This document shows positions 5,321 through 13,024 of a stretch of 13,024 bases of DNA, piece after piece (the first letter of the stretch is position 1; each line of letters opens with the position of its first letter). The notes beneath the pieces are model-generated. The model was not told where the DNA came from and did not search any database. It worked only from the letters and a program-made list of their open reading frames with translations. Both the position numbers and the translations under genes were made by a program. Source of the stretch: Sulfurimonas sp. (lineage in GTDB: Bacteria; Campylobacterota; Campylobacteria; Campylobacterales; Sulfurimonadaceae); NCBI GenBank assembly GCA_027858865.1, contig JAQIBW010000088.1:1-13024 (forward strand). Reading direction: 5' to 3'.

Positions 5321-5325
5321 AACAA

Positions 5326-5883
5326 ATGCTTAACGAAATATATGACGTATGTGAAACAAAGATGAAATCTAGCATAGAACATATGCAAAGAGATTTTAAA
5401 ACACTCAGAACAGGTAAAGTTACTACATCTGTTTTAGACAATGTAAAAATTGATTACTATGGAACTCCTACACCGCTAGATCAGGTTGGTTCAATAATAG
5501 CTGTAGATGCTACGACTATTGTTGTAAACCCTTGGGAAAAGCATCTCCTATCAGATATTGAATCAGCAATTTCAGCAGGAAATGTTGGAGCAACTCCAAA
5601 TAATGACGGTGAGCAGATTAAACTATTTTTCCCAGCGATGACAGTTGAGCAGAGACAAGACTCTGTAAAACAGATGAAAGGCATGGGTGAGAATGCAAAA
5701 GTTTCTATAAGAAACGATAGAAAAAACTCAAACGACCAACTCAAAAAACTTGAAAAAGATAAAGAGATTACTCAAGATGACTCAAAAACTGCTCAAGATA
5801 CAATTCAAAAAACTACTGATAAATATATAACAAAAATTGACAGCATCTTAAGAGATAAAGAAGCTGAAATCTTAAAAGTTTAA
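5326..5883 (+). CDS. frr: Ribosome recycling factor
   Basis: A 185-residue protein, exactly the usual RRF length. It has the family blocks TLRTGKVTTSVLDNVKIDYY (about 26-45), GTPTPLDQVGSI (46-57), the domain II segment around 60-103 and the long C-terminal helix with KVSIRNDRK (about 124-132). With EF-G it splits the post-termination ribosome. The reading frame is open upstream to a TTG at 5281, but ATG 5326 is chosen because of the AAGGAA ribosome binding site and the family length. pyrE begins 5 bases after its stop, so the two are co-transcribed. Confidence 0.95.
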   Translation: MLNEIYDVCETKMKSSIEHMQRDFKTLRTGKVTTSVLDNVKIDYYGTPTPLDQVGSIIAVDATTIVVNPWEKHLLSDIESAISAGNVGATPNNDGEQIKLFFPAMTVEQRQDSVKQMKGMGENAKVSIRNDRKNSNDQLKKLEKDKEITQDDSKTAQDTIQKTTDKYITKIDSILRDKEAEILKV

Positions 5884-5888
5884 TCATA

Positions 5889-6497
5889 ATGAATGTAAAA
5901 CAAATATATATGGATGCAGATGCTCTTTTAGAAGGGCACTTTAAACTAAGTAGTGGAAATCACTCACAGTATTATCTACAGTCTGCAAAAGTTTTAGAAG
6001 ACCCAAAAACAGCTAAACTGCTTGCAGATGAACTTGCAAAACAAATCAAAGCTAGTGGCCTTGAAATAGATACAGTTTGTGCTCCTGCACTTGGTGGACT
6101 TATAGCTGGTTTTGCTCTAGCACAAGCTCTTGATGTTCGTTTTATCTTTGCTGAGAGAGTTGATGGCGTTATGAATATTCGTCGTGGTTTTGAAGTAAGA
6201 AAAGGTGAAAAAGTATTGATGTGTGAAGACATCATTACAACTGGTGGTTCGGCGATGGAAGCAGCGCACGTTGTAAAAGAACTTGGCGGTGAGATTGTTG
6301 GTGCAGCTGCACTTGCTAATCGTGGTTTTTGTAAACGTGAGAACAGCGATGTTAAAACTAAAGCAAACTGTAAACTCCCACAAGATATTCCATTTTTTGC
6401 TCTTGCTGATTTTACATTTGAGATGTACGTTCCAGATGCATGTCCTCTATGTAAAGATGGTAGTGAAGCCATCAAACCAGGAAGCCGCGGGAATTAA
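5889..6497 (+). CDS. pyrE: Orotate phosphoribosyltransferase
   Basis: A 202-residue PyrE that joins orotate to PRPP to make OMP in UMP synthesis. The PRPP-binding loop is clear: VLMCEDIITTGGSAMEA (109-125), with the acidic pair Glu113/Asp114. Substrate-side blocks are GHFKLSSGNHSQYYLQS (about 17-33) and GGLIAGFALA (69-78). The tail has CPLC and ends KPGSRGN, as in the PyrE branch common in Campylobacterota. There is no evident Shine-Dalgarno sequence between the frr stop and ATG 5889, so translation probably depends on ribosomes finishing frr. It converges on the antiporter gene, leaving an 18-bp gap. Confidence 0.94.
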   Translation: MNVKQIYMDADALLEGHFKLSSGNHSQYYLQSAKVLEDPKTAKLLADELAKQIKASGLEIDTVCAPALGGLIAGFALAQALDVRFIFAERVDGVMNIRRGFEVRKGEKVLMCEDIITTGGSAMEAAHVVKELGGEIVGAAALANRGFCKRENSDVKTKANCKLPQDIPFFALADFTFEMYVPDACPLCKDGSEAIKPGSRGN

Positions 6498-6534
6498 AAA
6501 GACGTTAAGATGTAGCTATATGTTGTATCTTAAC
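6491..6534 (-). terminator. Rho-independent terminator of the antiporter gene
   Basis: Minus-strand transcripts form GTTAAGAT (from 6534-6527) pairing with ATCTTAAC (6511-6504), with extra G-U pairs inside. This is followed by GTC and a T run (the A tract at 6496-6500). The stem includes the last codons and stop of the antiporter gene. On the plus strand no T run directly follows the stem, so it should work mainly for the minus strand. Confidence 0.65.
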
Positions 6535-8141
6535 TGACAAGTTGCCATTTTTTCTACTAATACTTTTGCCACCTCAAGTTTTCCATCAACAATCACCGTG
6601 ATATCTAAATCCTCTAACTTCTCTTTTTCTTCAAGTGAGACTACCTTTACAACTAGATTAACATCTTTTGTATGTTTAAGTATCGCTTCACAAATAAGTC
6701 TTTTCTTATCCATATTGTCAAGAGTAACAATTACAGATGATGCATGTTCTACATGTAAAGCATCTAAAATTGATTTTTTAGAGGCATCACCCAAATAAGC
6801 TTCTACTCCATCAGTAAGTGCTTCTTTAACATGCTTATTTGAATTGTCAACAACTATATACTTCGCTCCTAGTTTATCTAGCTCTTTGGCAACAAACTTA
6901 CCTACTATGCTGTACCCGCAAACAATAACATGATCTTTTCTAGTAGCAAGAGCTGACATATCTTCTCCAGCATCTTTTTTCCCACTTAAAAATTCAACTA
7001 TAGCTGTAATCTTGGCAATAAAAAATGGTGTAACAACCATAGAAAATATAACTATTAGTGTCAGTATTTGAGATAAGCTGTCCTCTATCAAACCACCCAT
7101 ACTAGCTAGTGCAAAAATCACAAAAGAAAATTCTCCAACCTGAGATAGCGCCAGAGCCGCTTTTAAAGAGCGTCTATGAGGTGAGGTCAACCTAAGTAAT
7201 AGATATATTATGGCACTTTTTAAAATAAATACTGTAATAAAAACTCCAACAATAAGAACTATTTTATCTATGAATACTCCAACATCTATCTTCATTCCCA
7301 CTACAACAAAAAAAGTTCCCAGTAATATATCTTTAAATGGTGCTATATCTGATTCAACTTTATGATGGTACTTAGTCTCAGCTATAATCATACCTGCAAC
7401 AAATGCCCCAAGTGAATATGTAAAACCCATATAGTGCGCTAAGAGAGATGCAGCAACTACTATAAATAAAACAGAACCCATAAAAAGTTCATCTACTTCT
7501 GAAGATGCAGAAAAATGCAATAACCATGTCATAAGTCTTTTTCCAACTATAAATAAAAAACCTATAACAACAATAGCACTAGTTACAGTATTTACCAGTG
7601 TTTCATATAAGCTTTGATTTGCATCTGTTGTCATAAAACCTATAAGTATTAAGATTGGGATTACAGCAATATCTTGAAAAACTAAAATACCAGTTGATAA
7701 CTGACCATATGGTTTATAAATTTCTTTTGAACTTTTCAGATAACTTAAAACAACTGCTGTTGAAGACAAAGCAAAGGCAAGGGCAATAATCAAAGAAGTT
7801 CTTAAAGAAAAGTCAAGACCATAGTAAGATATAGCATATACGACAAAGGCAGTAAAAGAAACCTGCATCAAACCATTTCCAAATATCTCTTTTTTCATTG
7901 TTCCCATCTTTCTTAAAGATATTTCAAGTCCGATTGTAAACATTAAAAAAACTATACCAAACTCACCAACCATTTCCAAAGTATGGGAATCATTCATGTA
8001 CCTTAAGTCAAATGCATATGCTATGATTGTTCCGGTTAATATATAACCTATGATTTGAGATACACCTATTTTTTTTAAAAATATATTTATTATTATAGAT
8101 ATACCTAAAGCAACGATAATATAGAGTAATGTGTCCTGCAA
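6516..8141 (-). CDS. CPA2-family (Kef/YbaL-type) cation:proton antiporter with RCK domain
   Basis: A 541-residue inner-membrane protein. The antiporter domain has about twelve helices (residues 4-385). It shows the CPA2 blocks GYILTG (32-37), FALSSTAVVLSYL (123-135), FQDIAVIP (155-162, with the conserved Asp157) and FVVVGMKIDV (278-287). A cytoplasmic RCK_N/TrkA-N Rossmann domain follows (about 403-518), with GYSIVGK (409-415) and Asp432 at the nucleotide-binding position. It probably exchanges K+ or Na+ for protons under control of a nucleotide ligand. It ends soon after RCK_N, without the RCK_C domain many relatives have. The start is TTG 8139-8141: AAGGAA lies just upstream, no ATG lies before the first helix, and the next Met is at residue 49. 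Exact ion and Kef subtype are unsure. Confidence 0.85.
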   Translation of the reverse strand: MQDTLLYIIVALGISIIINIFLKKIGVSQIIGYILTGTIIAYAFDLRYMNDSHTLEMVGEFGIVFLMFTIGLEISLRKMGTMKKEIFGNGLMQVSFTAFVVYAISYYGLDFSLRTSLIIALAFALSSTAVVLSYLKSSKEIYKPYGQLSTGILVFQDIAVIPILILIGFMTTDANQSLYETLVNTVTSAIVVIGFLFIVGKRLMTWLLHFSASSEVDELFMGSVLFIVVAASLLAHYMGFTYSLGAFVAGMIIAETKYHHKVESDIAPFKDILLGTFFVVVGMKIDVGVFIDKIVLIVGVFITVFILKSAIIYLLLRLTSPHRRSLKAALALSQVGEFSFVIFALASMGGLIEDSLSQILTLIVIFSMVVTPFFIAKITAIVEFLSGKKDAGEDMSALATRKDHVIVCGYSIVGKFVAKELDKLGAKYIVVDNSNKHVKEALTDGVEAYLGDASKKSILDALHVEHASSVIVTLDNMDKKRLICEAILKHTKDVNLVVKVVSLEEKEKLEDLDITVIVDGKLEVAKVLVEKMATCQLRYNI

Positions 8142-8167
8142 AAAATTCCTTTTTAATTTTTCTGAAT

Positions 8168-8192
8168 ATTATAACACTATTTGCAAGTGTTA
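8168..8192. promoter_or_regulatory. Antiporter promoter -10 and 7-bp inverted repeat (operator candidate)
   Basis: The minus strand has TATAAT (8168-8173), 27 bp before the TTG start of the antiporter. Overlapping it, TAACACT (8172-8178) and AGTGTTA (8186-8192) form a perfect 7-bp inverted repeat with a 7-base spacer, inside the spacer of that promoter. This is a typical repressor-site position. The regulator is unknown. Confidence 0.45.
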
Positions 8193-8226
8193 AGTACAGC
8201 TATACAGATTTTAAGAGATTCTACAC

Positions 8227-8258
8227 TATAATTCGCGATTATTAAATAATTTTTGGAG
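8227..8258 (+). promoter_or_regulatory. pyrG promoter and RBS
   Basis: TATAAT (8227-8232) followed by TCGCG is a clear -10 box. No good -35 is seen 17 bp upstream, which is normal in this phylum. The leader is short, about 27 bases, and ends with the ribosome binding site GGAG (8255-8258) 7 bases before ATG 8266. Confidence 0.6.
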
Positions 8259-8265
8259 TTTATGC

Positions 8266-9888
8266 ATGACTAAATACATTTTTGTTACCGGTGGGGTTTT
8301 GAGTTCTCTTGGAAAAGGGATTACAGCTGCCAGTGTTGGTACTTTACTTAAGCACTCAGGTAAAAATGTGGGCATGCTAAAAATCGATCCATATATCAAT
8401 GTTGACCCTGGAACTATGAGTCCTCTGGAGCATGGTGAAGTTTTTGTAACAAAAGATGGTGCTGAGACTGACCTTGATGTCGGGAACTATGAGAGATTCT
8501 TAGACTCTTCTTACCTAAAGTCAAGTAACTTCACAACTGGTCAAGTTTACTCATCTGTTATAGAGAGAGAAAGAGCCGGTGGTTATCTTGGTCAGACTAT
8601 TCAGGTCATTCCTCACATCGTTGGCGAGATTGTAAACCGTATCAAGCTAGCTGGGGTTGGTCATGATATACTAATCGTTGAGCTTGGCGGAACTGTTGGT
8701 GACATTGAAGGTCTTCCTTTCATGGAGGCAATCCGTCAGATGAAACACGACGAAGAAGTTGCAGGAACTTTTTTCATTCACGTAACACTTATCCCTTACA
8801 TCAAAGCTGCAGGTGAAATGAAGTCTAAACCTACTCAACACTCAGTTCAAGAGCTTCGTCGTATTGGTATAACTCCTCAGATGATTATTGCAAGAAGCGA
8901 AAGACCACTTCCAAAAACTTTCAAGAAAAAACTTGCAATGAGTTGTGATGTTTCACCAGATAGTGTTATTGAAGCACTAGATGCTGCAACTATTTACGAT
9001 ATCCCTGTAACTTTTTTAAGACAAAGCATCTTAAAACCGATTTCAAAAGAGTTAGACCTTGGAGAACTTAATCCAGATATGGAAGAATGGGATACTTTGG
9101 TTAAAAAAATCGTTCAACCTAAAAACCGTACGGTAGTCGGATTTGTTGGAAAATATTTAGAACTAAAAGAAGCTTATAAATCTTTAACAGAATCACTTAT
9201 TCACTGTGGTGCGCATCTTGATACAAGAGTTGATATTTGTTGGGTTGACTCTGAAGAAGTAGAAGAGAGAGGAGCTGCAGCACTTCTTAGTGACTGTGAC
9301 TCAGTTTTAGTTGCAGGCGGTTTTGGTAATCGTGGAGTTGAAGGTAAGATACTAGCTATAGAATATGCTCGTGTTAACAAAGTTCCATATCTTGGCATCT
9401 GCCTTGGAATGCAGCTTACACTTGTAGAGTATGCTAGAAATGTTCTCTTACTTGAAGGTGCTAATTCTATTGAGTTTGATGAAAATACTCCGCATCCAAT
9501 GGTTTACTTAATAGACAACTTCTTAGACCAAAGTGGAGACACTCAACTTAGAACTCACAAATCACCAATGGGTGGAACTCTAAGACTTGGAGAGTACCCT
9601 TGTGATACCAAAGAGGGTTCTATTTTACGAGAAGCTTACAATGGTAAAAAAACTATTTACGAGAGACACCGTCACCGCTATGAAGCAAACCCAACTTACC
9701 GTGAGCAGTTAGAAAAAGCCGGTATGATTGTAACAGGTGAGTCTAACGGTCTTATAGAAACAGTAGAAATCGAAGGTCATCCTTGGTTCTTAGGTGTTCA
9801 GTTTCACCCTGAGTTTACTTCAAGACTTCAAACTCCAAATCCTTCAATTTTAGCATTTGTTAAAGCTAGTTTGAGTGCATCACATTAA
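8266..9888 (+). CDS. pyrG: CTP synthase
   Basis: A 540-residue, full-length CTP synthase that aminates UTP to CTP using ATP and glutamine. The synthase half opens with TKYIFVTGGVLSSLGKGIT, whose P-loop Lys17 is present, and contains MSPLEHGEVFVTKDGAETDL (about 47-66). The glutaminase half has the oxyanion segment GGFGNRGVEGK, the nucleophile Cys379 in GICLGMQ, and His514/Glu516 in GVQFHPEF, so the catalytic triad is complete. The start at ATG 8266 has a GGAG ribosome binding site. Its last 14 bases overlap recJ, a pairing I recall from Campylobacter (pyrG-recJ). Confidence 0.97.
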   Translation: MTKYIFVTGGVLSSLGKGITAASVGTLLKHSGKNVGMLKIDPYINVDPGTMSPLEHGEVFVTKDGAETDLDVGNYERFLDSSYLKSSNFTTGQVYSSVIERERAGGYLGQTIQVIPHIVGEIVNRIKLAGVGHDILIVELGGTVGDIEGLPFMEAIRQMKHDEEVAGTFFIHVTLIPYIKAAGEMKSKPTQHSVQELRRIGITPQMIIARSERPLPKTFKKKLAMSCDVSPDSVIEALDAATIYDIPVTFLRQSILKPISKELDLGELNPDMEEWDTLVKKIVQPKNRTVVGFVGKYLELKEAYKSLTESLIHCGAHLDTRVDICWVDSEEVEERGAAALLSDCDSVLVAGGFGNRGVEGKILAIEYARVNKVPYLGICLGMQLTLVEYARNVLLLEGANSIEFDENTPHPMVYLIDNFLDQSGDTQLRTHKSPMGGTLRLGEYPCDTKEGSILREAYNGKKTIYERHRHRYEANPTYREQLEKAGMIVTGESNGLIETVEIEGHPWFLGVQFHPEFTSRLQTPNPSILAFVKASLSASH

Positions 9889-11467
9889 TATTCCAACCTT
9901 AGATAAGTCAGCTCTTTTTGAGCTATTGTCTAATCGCTTTGAGGGTGAAGATAAAAAACTCTCACAGATCCCAAACCCTGCCCTTCTTCAAGACTCCGAA
10001 AAATCTGCTAAAAGAATTGCTGATGCTATAAGAGAAAATAAAAAGATAACCCTTGTCGGTGACTACGATGTTGACGGTGTCAGCTCTACCGCCATAATGG
10101 TAGACTTTTTCAGACAAATTCCTTATCCTCTAGATGCAATCATTCCAAACCGTTTTAGAGATGGTTATGGAGTAAGTCCTACCGTTTTAGAGAGAGTAGA
10201 TACGGACTTAGTTATCACTGTTGATAATGGCATCTCAGCGCTCGAAGCTGCTAGCATCTGTAAAGAAAGAGGTATTGATCTTATCATTACAGACCATCAT
10301 ACTCCAGGTGATTCTCTACCAGATGCTTATGCAATAGTAGATCCAAAGCTAGCATCTTGTGAGTACCCTTTTAAAGATATATGTGGAGCACAAGTAGCTT
10401 GGTTACTCTTGGCACTTGTGAAAAAAGAGCTAAACCTGTCCATTGATATGAAACAATTTTTAGATATCTTAGCTATTGCAATCATTGCTGATATAATGCC
10501 GCTAATAGACATAAACAGAACTCTTGTAAAAGAGGGACTTAAAGTTCTAATGAAATCAGATAGACCAGCTTCTATCATTATAAGAGACTTTCTAAATAAA
10601 TCTATCATTACATCCGAAGATATTGCATTTCAAATAGCTCCTAGGATAAATTCTGCCGGAAGACTTGAAGATGCATCTATAGCTCTAGAGTTTTTTACAG
10701 CTCCTGATACTAACAAAGCATACAAGCAGTTTGAACTACTTGGTAAACTCAATGATCTTAGAAAAGAGACAGAAGCAGAGGCTACTAAAGAAGCAATAGC
10801 AGATGCAGACCCAGATGCTGATGTAATCGTGGTAGCAAAAGAAAACTGGCATGAAGGCGTTATAGGAATAGTTGCAGCTAGACTTGTTGATAAGTTTGGT
10901 AAGCCAGCTATTGTTTTAAGTATAAAAGACGGTGTTGCAAAGGGAAGTGCCAGAAGCATAGGAGATGTCAGCATCTACGAGCTTATAAAGGCAAATGAAC
11001 AACTGTTAACTAAGTTTGGCGGTCATAAAATGGCGGCAGGACTGGGACTAAAAGAAGAACATATAGAGACTTTTAGAGATGCCATAAATGAAAGTGCTTC
11101 TTTAATAGACCCCTATGACTTTATACCAAAAGACAAAGTAACCGGTATATTATCCAGCAATGACATAGATTTTGAACTACTGCATCTACTACAAAGTTTT
11201 GAACCATATGGAGAAGCCAACCATCGTCCATCTTTTTTATTAAAGAATGCAGAAGTTGTAAGCATCAAAACTATGGGTAAAGAAAAATCGCACTGTAGAA
11301 TCACACTAAGACAATATCCTCATGATACAAAAACTTTGGAACTAATTCTCTTTCGACAAGTTTTAGATATGCCAAGTGACAAAAAACTTTCTTGTAGTTA
11401 TACAATTGCTAAAAATGAATTTAACGGAAGGGTTTCACTGCAACTTCTAGTAACTAAAGTCTACTAA
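9875..11467 (+). CDS. recJ: Single-stranded-DNA-specific exonuclease RecJ
   Basis: A 530-residue DHH-family nuclease. The catalytic motifs are intact: GDYDVDG (62-68; Asp63, Asp65, Asp67), TVDNG (115-119; Asp117), TDHH (139-142) and VDPK (155-158; Asp156). The DHHA1 part has EGVIGIVAARL (about 327-337) and FGGHKMAAGL (381-390), and an OB-fold-like tail follows. RecJ degrades single strands 5' to 3' in recombination and mismatch repair using Mn2+ or Mg2+. The start is taken as GTG 9875, inside pyrG. No good Shine-Dalgarno sequence is seen, so coupled translation is likely. It is slightly shorter than E. coli RecJ (577 residues). The stop codon abuts a promoter-like sequence for the next gene. 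Confidence 0.94.
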   Translation: MHHINIPTLDKSALFELLSNRFEGEDKKLSQIPNPALLQDSEKSAKRIADAIRENKKITLVGDYDVDGVSSTAIMVDFFRQIPYPLDAIIPNRFRDGYGVSPTVLERVDTDLVITVDNGISALEAASICKERGIDLIITDHHTPGDSLPDAYAIVDPKLASCEYPFKDICGAQVAWLLLALVKKELNLSIDMKQFLDILAIAIIADIMPLIDINRTLVKEGLKVLMKSDRPASIIIRDFLNKSIITSEDIAFQIAPRINSAGRLEDASIALEFFTAPDTNKAYKQFELLGKLNDLRKETEAEATKEAIADADPDADVIVVAKENWHEGVIGIVAARLVDKFGKPAIVLSIKDGVAKGSARSIGDVSIYELIKANEQLLTKFGGHKMAAGLGLKEEHIETFRDAINESASLIDPYDFIPKDKVTGILSSNDIDFELLHLLQSFEPYGEANHRPSFLLKNAEVVSIKTMGKEKSHCRITLRQYPHDTKTLELILFRQVLDMPSDKKLSCSYTIAKNEFNGRVSLQLLVTKVY

Positions 11468-11546
11468 ACCCCCTATAATAAAAACTTATAACATGAAGTT
11501 ATAATTATAATTATGATACAATACGTGATAATTTTATTACCAAAAG
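11467..11546 (+). promoter_or_regulatory. Promoter region of the porin-like gene with Fur-box-like hexamers
   Basis: There are two possible -10 boxes: TATAAT (11474-11479), directly after the recJ stop, and TACAAT (11517-11522). Between them TTATAAC (11486-11492) and GTTATAA (11498-11504) form a perfect inverted repeat. TATAAT-TATAAT-TATGAT (11500-11517) is a tandem hexamer array, including the 14-bp perfect palindrome ATAATTATAATTAT (11501-11514), that resembles the NATAAT hexamers of Fur sites. The ribosome binding site AAAAGGAAAA precedes ATG 11554. Fur control is inferred only from likeness, and AT-richness makes chance matches possible. Confidence 0.4.
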
Positions 11547-11553
11547 GAAAAAA

Positions 11554-12972
11554 ATGAAAAGAATAATCGCACTCTCTGCTGTTGCTTTTTTAAGTACTGC
11601 ACTTTATGCAAATGCTGACACGCAAACACAGATTGATGAACTAACTAAAAAAATTGAAAAGTTAGAAAAAAAACAAAAGAAAAACACTAAGAAGATAGGT
11701 GGGGTAAACGCACTTGCTGCTAATGATAATATCAAATTTGATGTTGACTTTAGAACAGCGTATGATAACTTACAGTACGAAACTGTAGGTGGAAAAAAAT
11801 ATAGCAACGACGCTTTATACTCAAACCGTTTATGGTTAGGTATGGGTTATGCTCCTGCTGATAATATAGTTTTTAAGGGTCAATTATCTTTTAACAAAGC
11901 TTTCGGTGCAAGCTACAACCAACGTGCAACGGGCACAGGCTATGATACATTTGACTGGGTAATCAATGAAAATCTAACTGATGATACTATAAAATTAAGA
12001 GAAGCATACTGGTTATGGACTCCTACAGTTGCTGGTTTCCCAACAACACTTAGTGTTGGTCGTCGCCCTGCAACAAATGGTTTTTTAATCAACCTTAGAG
12101 ATGATGATAAAGCTAAATCTCCATTAAGTCATATTATTAATATGGAATTTGATGGAGCAAGTGCTAGTGTTAAACTAGATAAATATGTATCTGGTATGTA
12201 TGTTAAACTTTGTCTTGGTCGTGGACTTACTAATGCTAAAGCAAGATTTGATCAGACAGGGCTAGATTACACAAAAGATGGTGGATCATCTTTGGATAAT
12301 ATGGATTTAGCAGGTATTATATTTAAACCTTACGATAATGGTCAATACTCTCTTATGACAAACTACTATCGTGCATTTAATGTAATAGGTAATGATGTAT
12401 CCGGTCAAAATGGTGGTACACCAGCAGCACCAGTAATGACTACATATGGTGAAATGGATGGAGCTGCGGTTTCTTTTAAAATGGATGGAATTGGTAATGA
12501 AATCAATGATTTCTTAGACAGTACAATCATTTTTGCTTCATATGCATGGTCACAAACAAGACCAGATGGTACTCAAAGAATGCTTGGTTCAGCTGATAAT
12601 GAAGCTGGCTCTTCATACTGGATTGGTGCTCAAATGCCAAACTTAACTGGTGGTAAATTTGGTTTAGAATATAATCATGGTTCTAAATACTGGAGACCAT
12701 TTACTTATGGTGAAGATACAATGATTGGCTCAAAAATGGCTGTTCGTGGTAGTGCTTATGAAGCATACTGGACTCAACCAATTATAGACGATGTATTCTC
12801 TATGCAAATCAGATATACGTACTTAAATTATGAATATACTGGTTCAAATGCTTTCTTTGGTGACGGTGGAGCACCTGTAAGTATGGCTACTGCTAAAGCA
12901 TCGCCATCACTCTATGGAGATCCTGTCGAAACTGCACAAGACATCCGCGTATATTTTAGATATAGATATTAA
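11554..12972 (+). CDS. Outer-membrane porin-like protein of the DUF3373 type
   Basis: A 472-residue exported protein. The signal peptide MKRIIALSAVAFLSTALYANA probably ends at residue 21. A short charged coiled coil with a heptad-like Leu/Ile pattern follows (about 24-48, TQIDELTKKIEKLEKK), then a long stretch of alternating strands rich in Tyr, Asn, Gly and Asp, ending RVYFRYRY. A terminal aromatic residue is the usual outer-membrane insertion signal. A periplasmic coiled coil ahead of a barrel and the central GRRPATNGF segment fit the DUF3373 family seen in Campylobacterota and other anaerobes. Its transport substrate is unknown. It has its own promoter region and ends at a hairpin terminator, so it is probably monocistronic. 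Assignment to a generic porin is the alternative. Confidence 0.75.
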   Translation: MKRIIALSAVAFLSTALYANADTQTQIDELTKKIEKLEKKQKKNTKKIGGVNALAANDNIKFDVDFRTAYDNLQYETVGGKKYSNDALYSNRLWLGMGYAPADNIVFKGQLSFNKAFGASYNQRATGTGYDTFDWVINENLTDDTIKLREAYWLWTPTVAGFPTTLSVGRRPATNGFLINLRDDDKAKSPLSHIINMEFDGASASVKLDKYVSGMYVKLCLGRGLTNAKARFDQTGLDYTKDGGSSLDNMDLAGIIFKPYDNGQYSLMTNYYRAFNVIGNDVSGQNGGTPAAPVMTTYGEMDGAAVSFKMDGIGNEINDFLDSTIIFASYAWSQTRPDGTQRMLGSADNEAGSSYWIGAQMPNLTGGKFGLEYNHGSKYWRPFTYGEDTMIGSKMAVRGSAYEAYWTQPIIDDVFSMQIRYTYLNYEYTGSNAFFGDGGAPVSMATAKASPSLYGDPVETAQDIRVYFRYRY

Positions 12973-12980
12973 ATAATGTT

Positions 12981-13010
12981 AAAGGGCTCTTTTTGAGCTC
13001 TTTACCTTCT
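12981..13010 (+). terminator. Hairpin terminator after the porin-like gene
   Basis: AAAGGGCTC (12981-12989) pairs with GAGCTCTTT (12995-13003), nine pairs including one G-U, around a TTTTT loop, 8 bp after the stop codon. The run after the stem is mixed (ACCTTCT) rather than pure T, but the stem itself ends in TTT. The position and stem make termination likely. Confidence 0.65.
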
Positions 13011-13024
13011 ACATTATATTAAGT

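Noticed and set aside
5281..5325. N-terminal extension of frr from the upstream TTG
   Set aside because: It would give 200 residues instead of the standard 185 and would overlap the candidate promoter; ATG 5326 has a good ribosome binding site.
5972..6475. 167-codon minus-strand frame opposite pyrE
   Set aside because: Shadow of pyrE: composition is serine/alanine-rich as expected from reverse reading, and pyrE has intact motifs.
6504..6534. Terminator for pyrE on the plus strand
   Set aside because: The stem is present but no T tract follows directly on the plus strand; the T tract exists only for the minus-strand transcript.
10630..10974. Minus-strand frame opposite recJ
   Set aside because: Low-complexity Ser/Ala/Leu antisense shadow; recJ motifs fix the real strand.
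1..13024. CRISPR array, prophage, insertion sequence or transferred island
   Set aside because: No regularly spaced repeats, transposase, integrase or att-like duplications seen; nearly all genes are core functions with similar base composition by eye.

Overview
The window reads as a stretch of housekeeping chromosome from a Campylobacterota (epsilonproteobacterial) genome, most like Sulfurimonas or a close relative. This rests on AT-rich DNA, TATAAT-type -10 boxes with poor -35 boxes, the secG-frr-pyrE and pyrG-recJ gene pairs that I recall from Campylobacter, a stand-alone ThiD2-type protein, and a DUF3373-like outer-membrane barrel protein. The genus is an inference. I see no mobile element gene, CRISPR array, tRNA, or clearly foreign gene.

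Layout. Bases 1-170 contain no gene. Read on the minus strand they look like a strong, rRNA-type promoter and structured leader pointing off the left edge. A plus-strand pair follows: a seven-helix Bax-inhibitor-1/YccA family protein (340-1038), overlapped by a stand-alone ThiD2-type hydroxymethylpyrimidine phosphate kinase (1028-1441). Next is a tight minus-strand operon read from 4611 down to 1428, znuA-znuC-znuB-bioC. It has ATGA overlaps at two junctions and a very short gap at the third, and supplies high-affinity zinc uptake plus a BioC-like methyltransferase. A 34-bp imperfect palindrome (4647-4680) lies between znuA and the divergent secG transcript and is a good candidate zinc (Zur) operator. 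The secG 5' leader (about 4706-4867) is unusually structured. Then come secG, frr and pyrE on the plus strand (protein export, ribosome recycling, UMP synthesis).

A minus-strand CPA2/Kef-type cation:proton antiporter (6516-8141) ends in a terminator facing pyrE. It diverges from pyrG (CTP synthase), which overlaps recJ (single-strand exonuclease). The window ends with an outer-membrane DUF3373-like protein, whose upstream region has two possible -10 boxes and an array of TATAAT-like hexamers resembling a Fur box, and a 3' hairpin terminator.

Functionally this is mostly core metabolism: pyrimidine nucleotides (pyrE, pyrG), thiamine salvage/synthesis (thiD2), biotin precursor synthesis (bioC), zinc supply, translation, export and repair. 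The most interesting material is non-coding: the multi-stem secG leader with several mutually exclusive pairings including one that covers the ribosome binding site, the shared znuA/secG operator, the perfect 10-bp hairpin inside thiD2, and the iron-box-like array before the porin-like gene.
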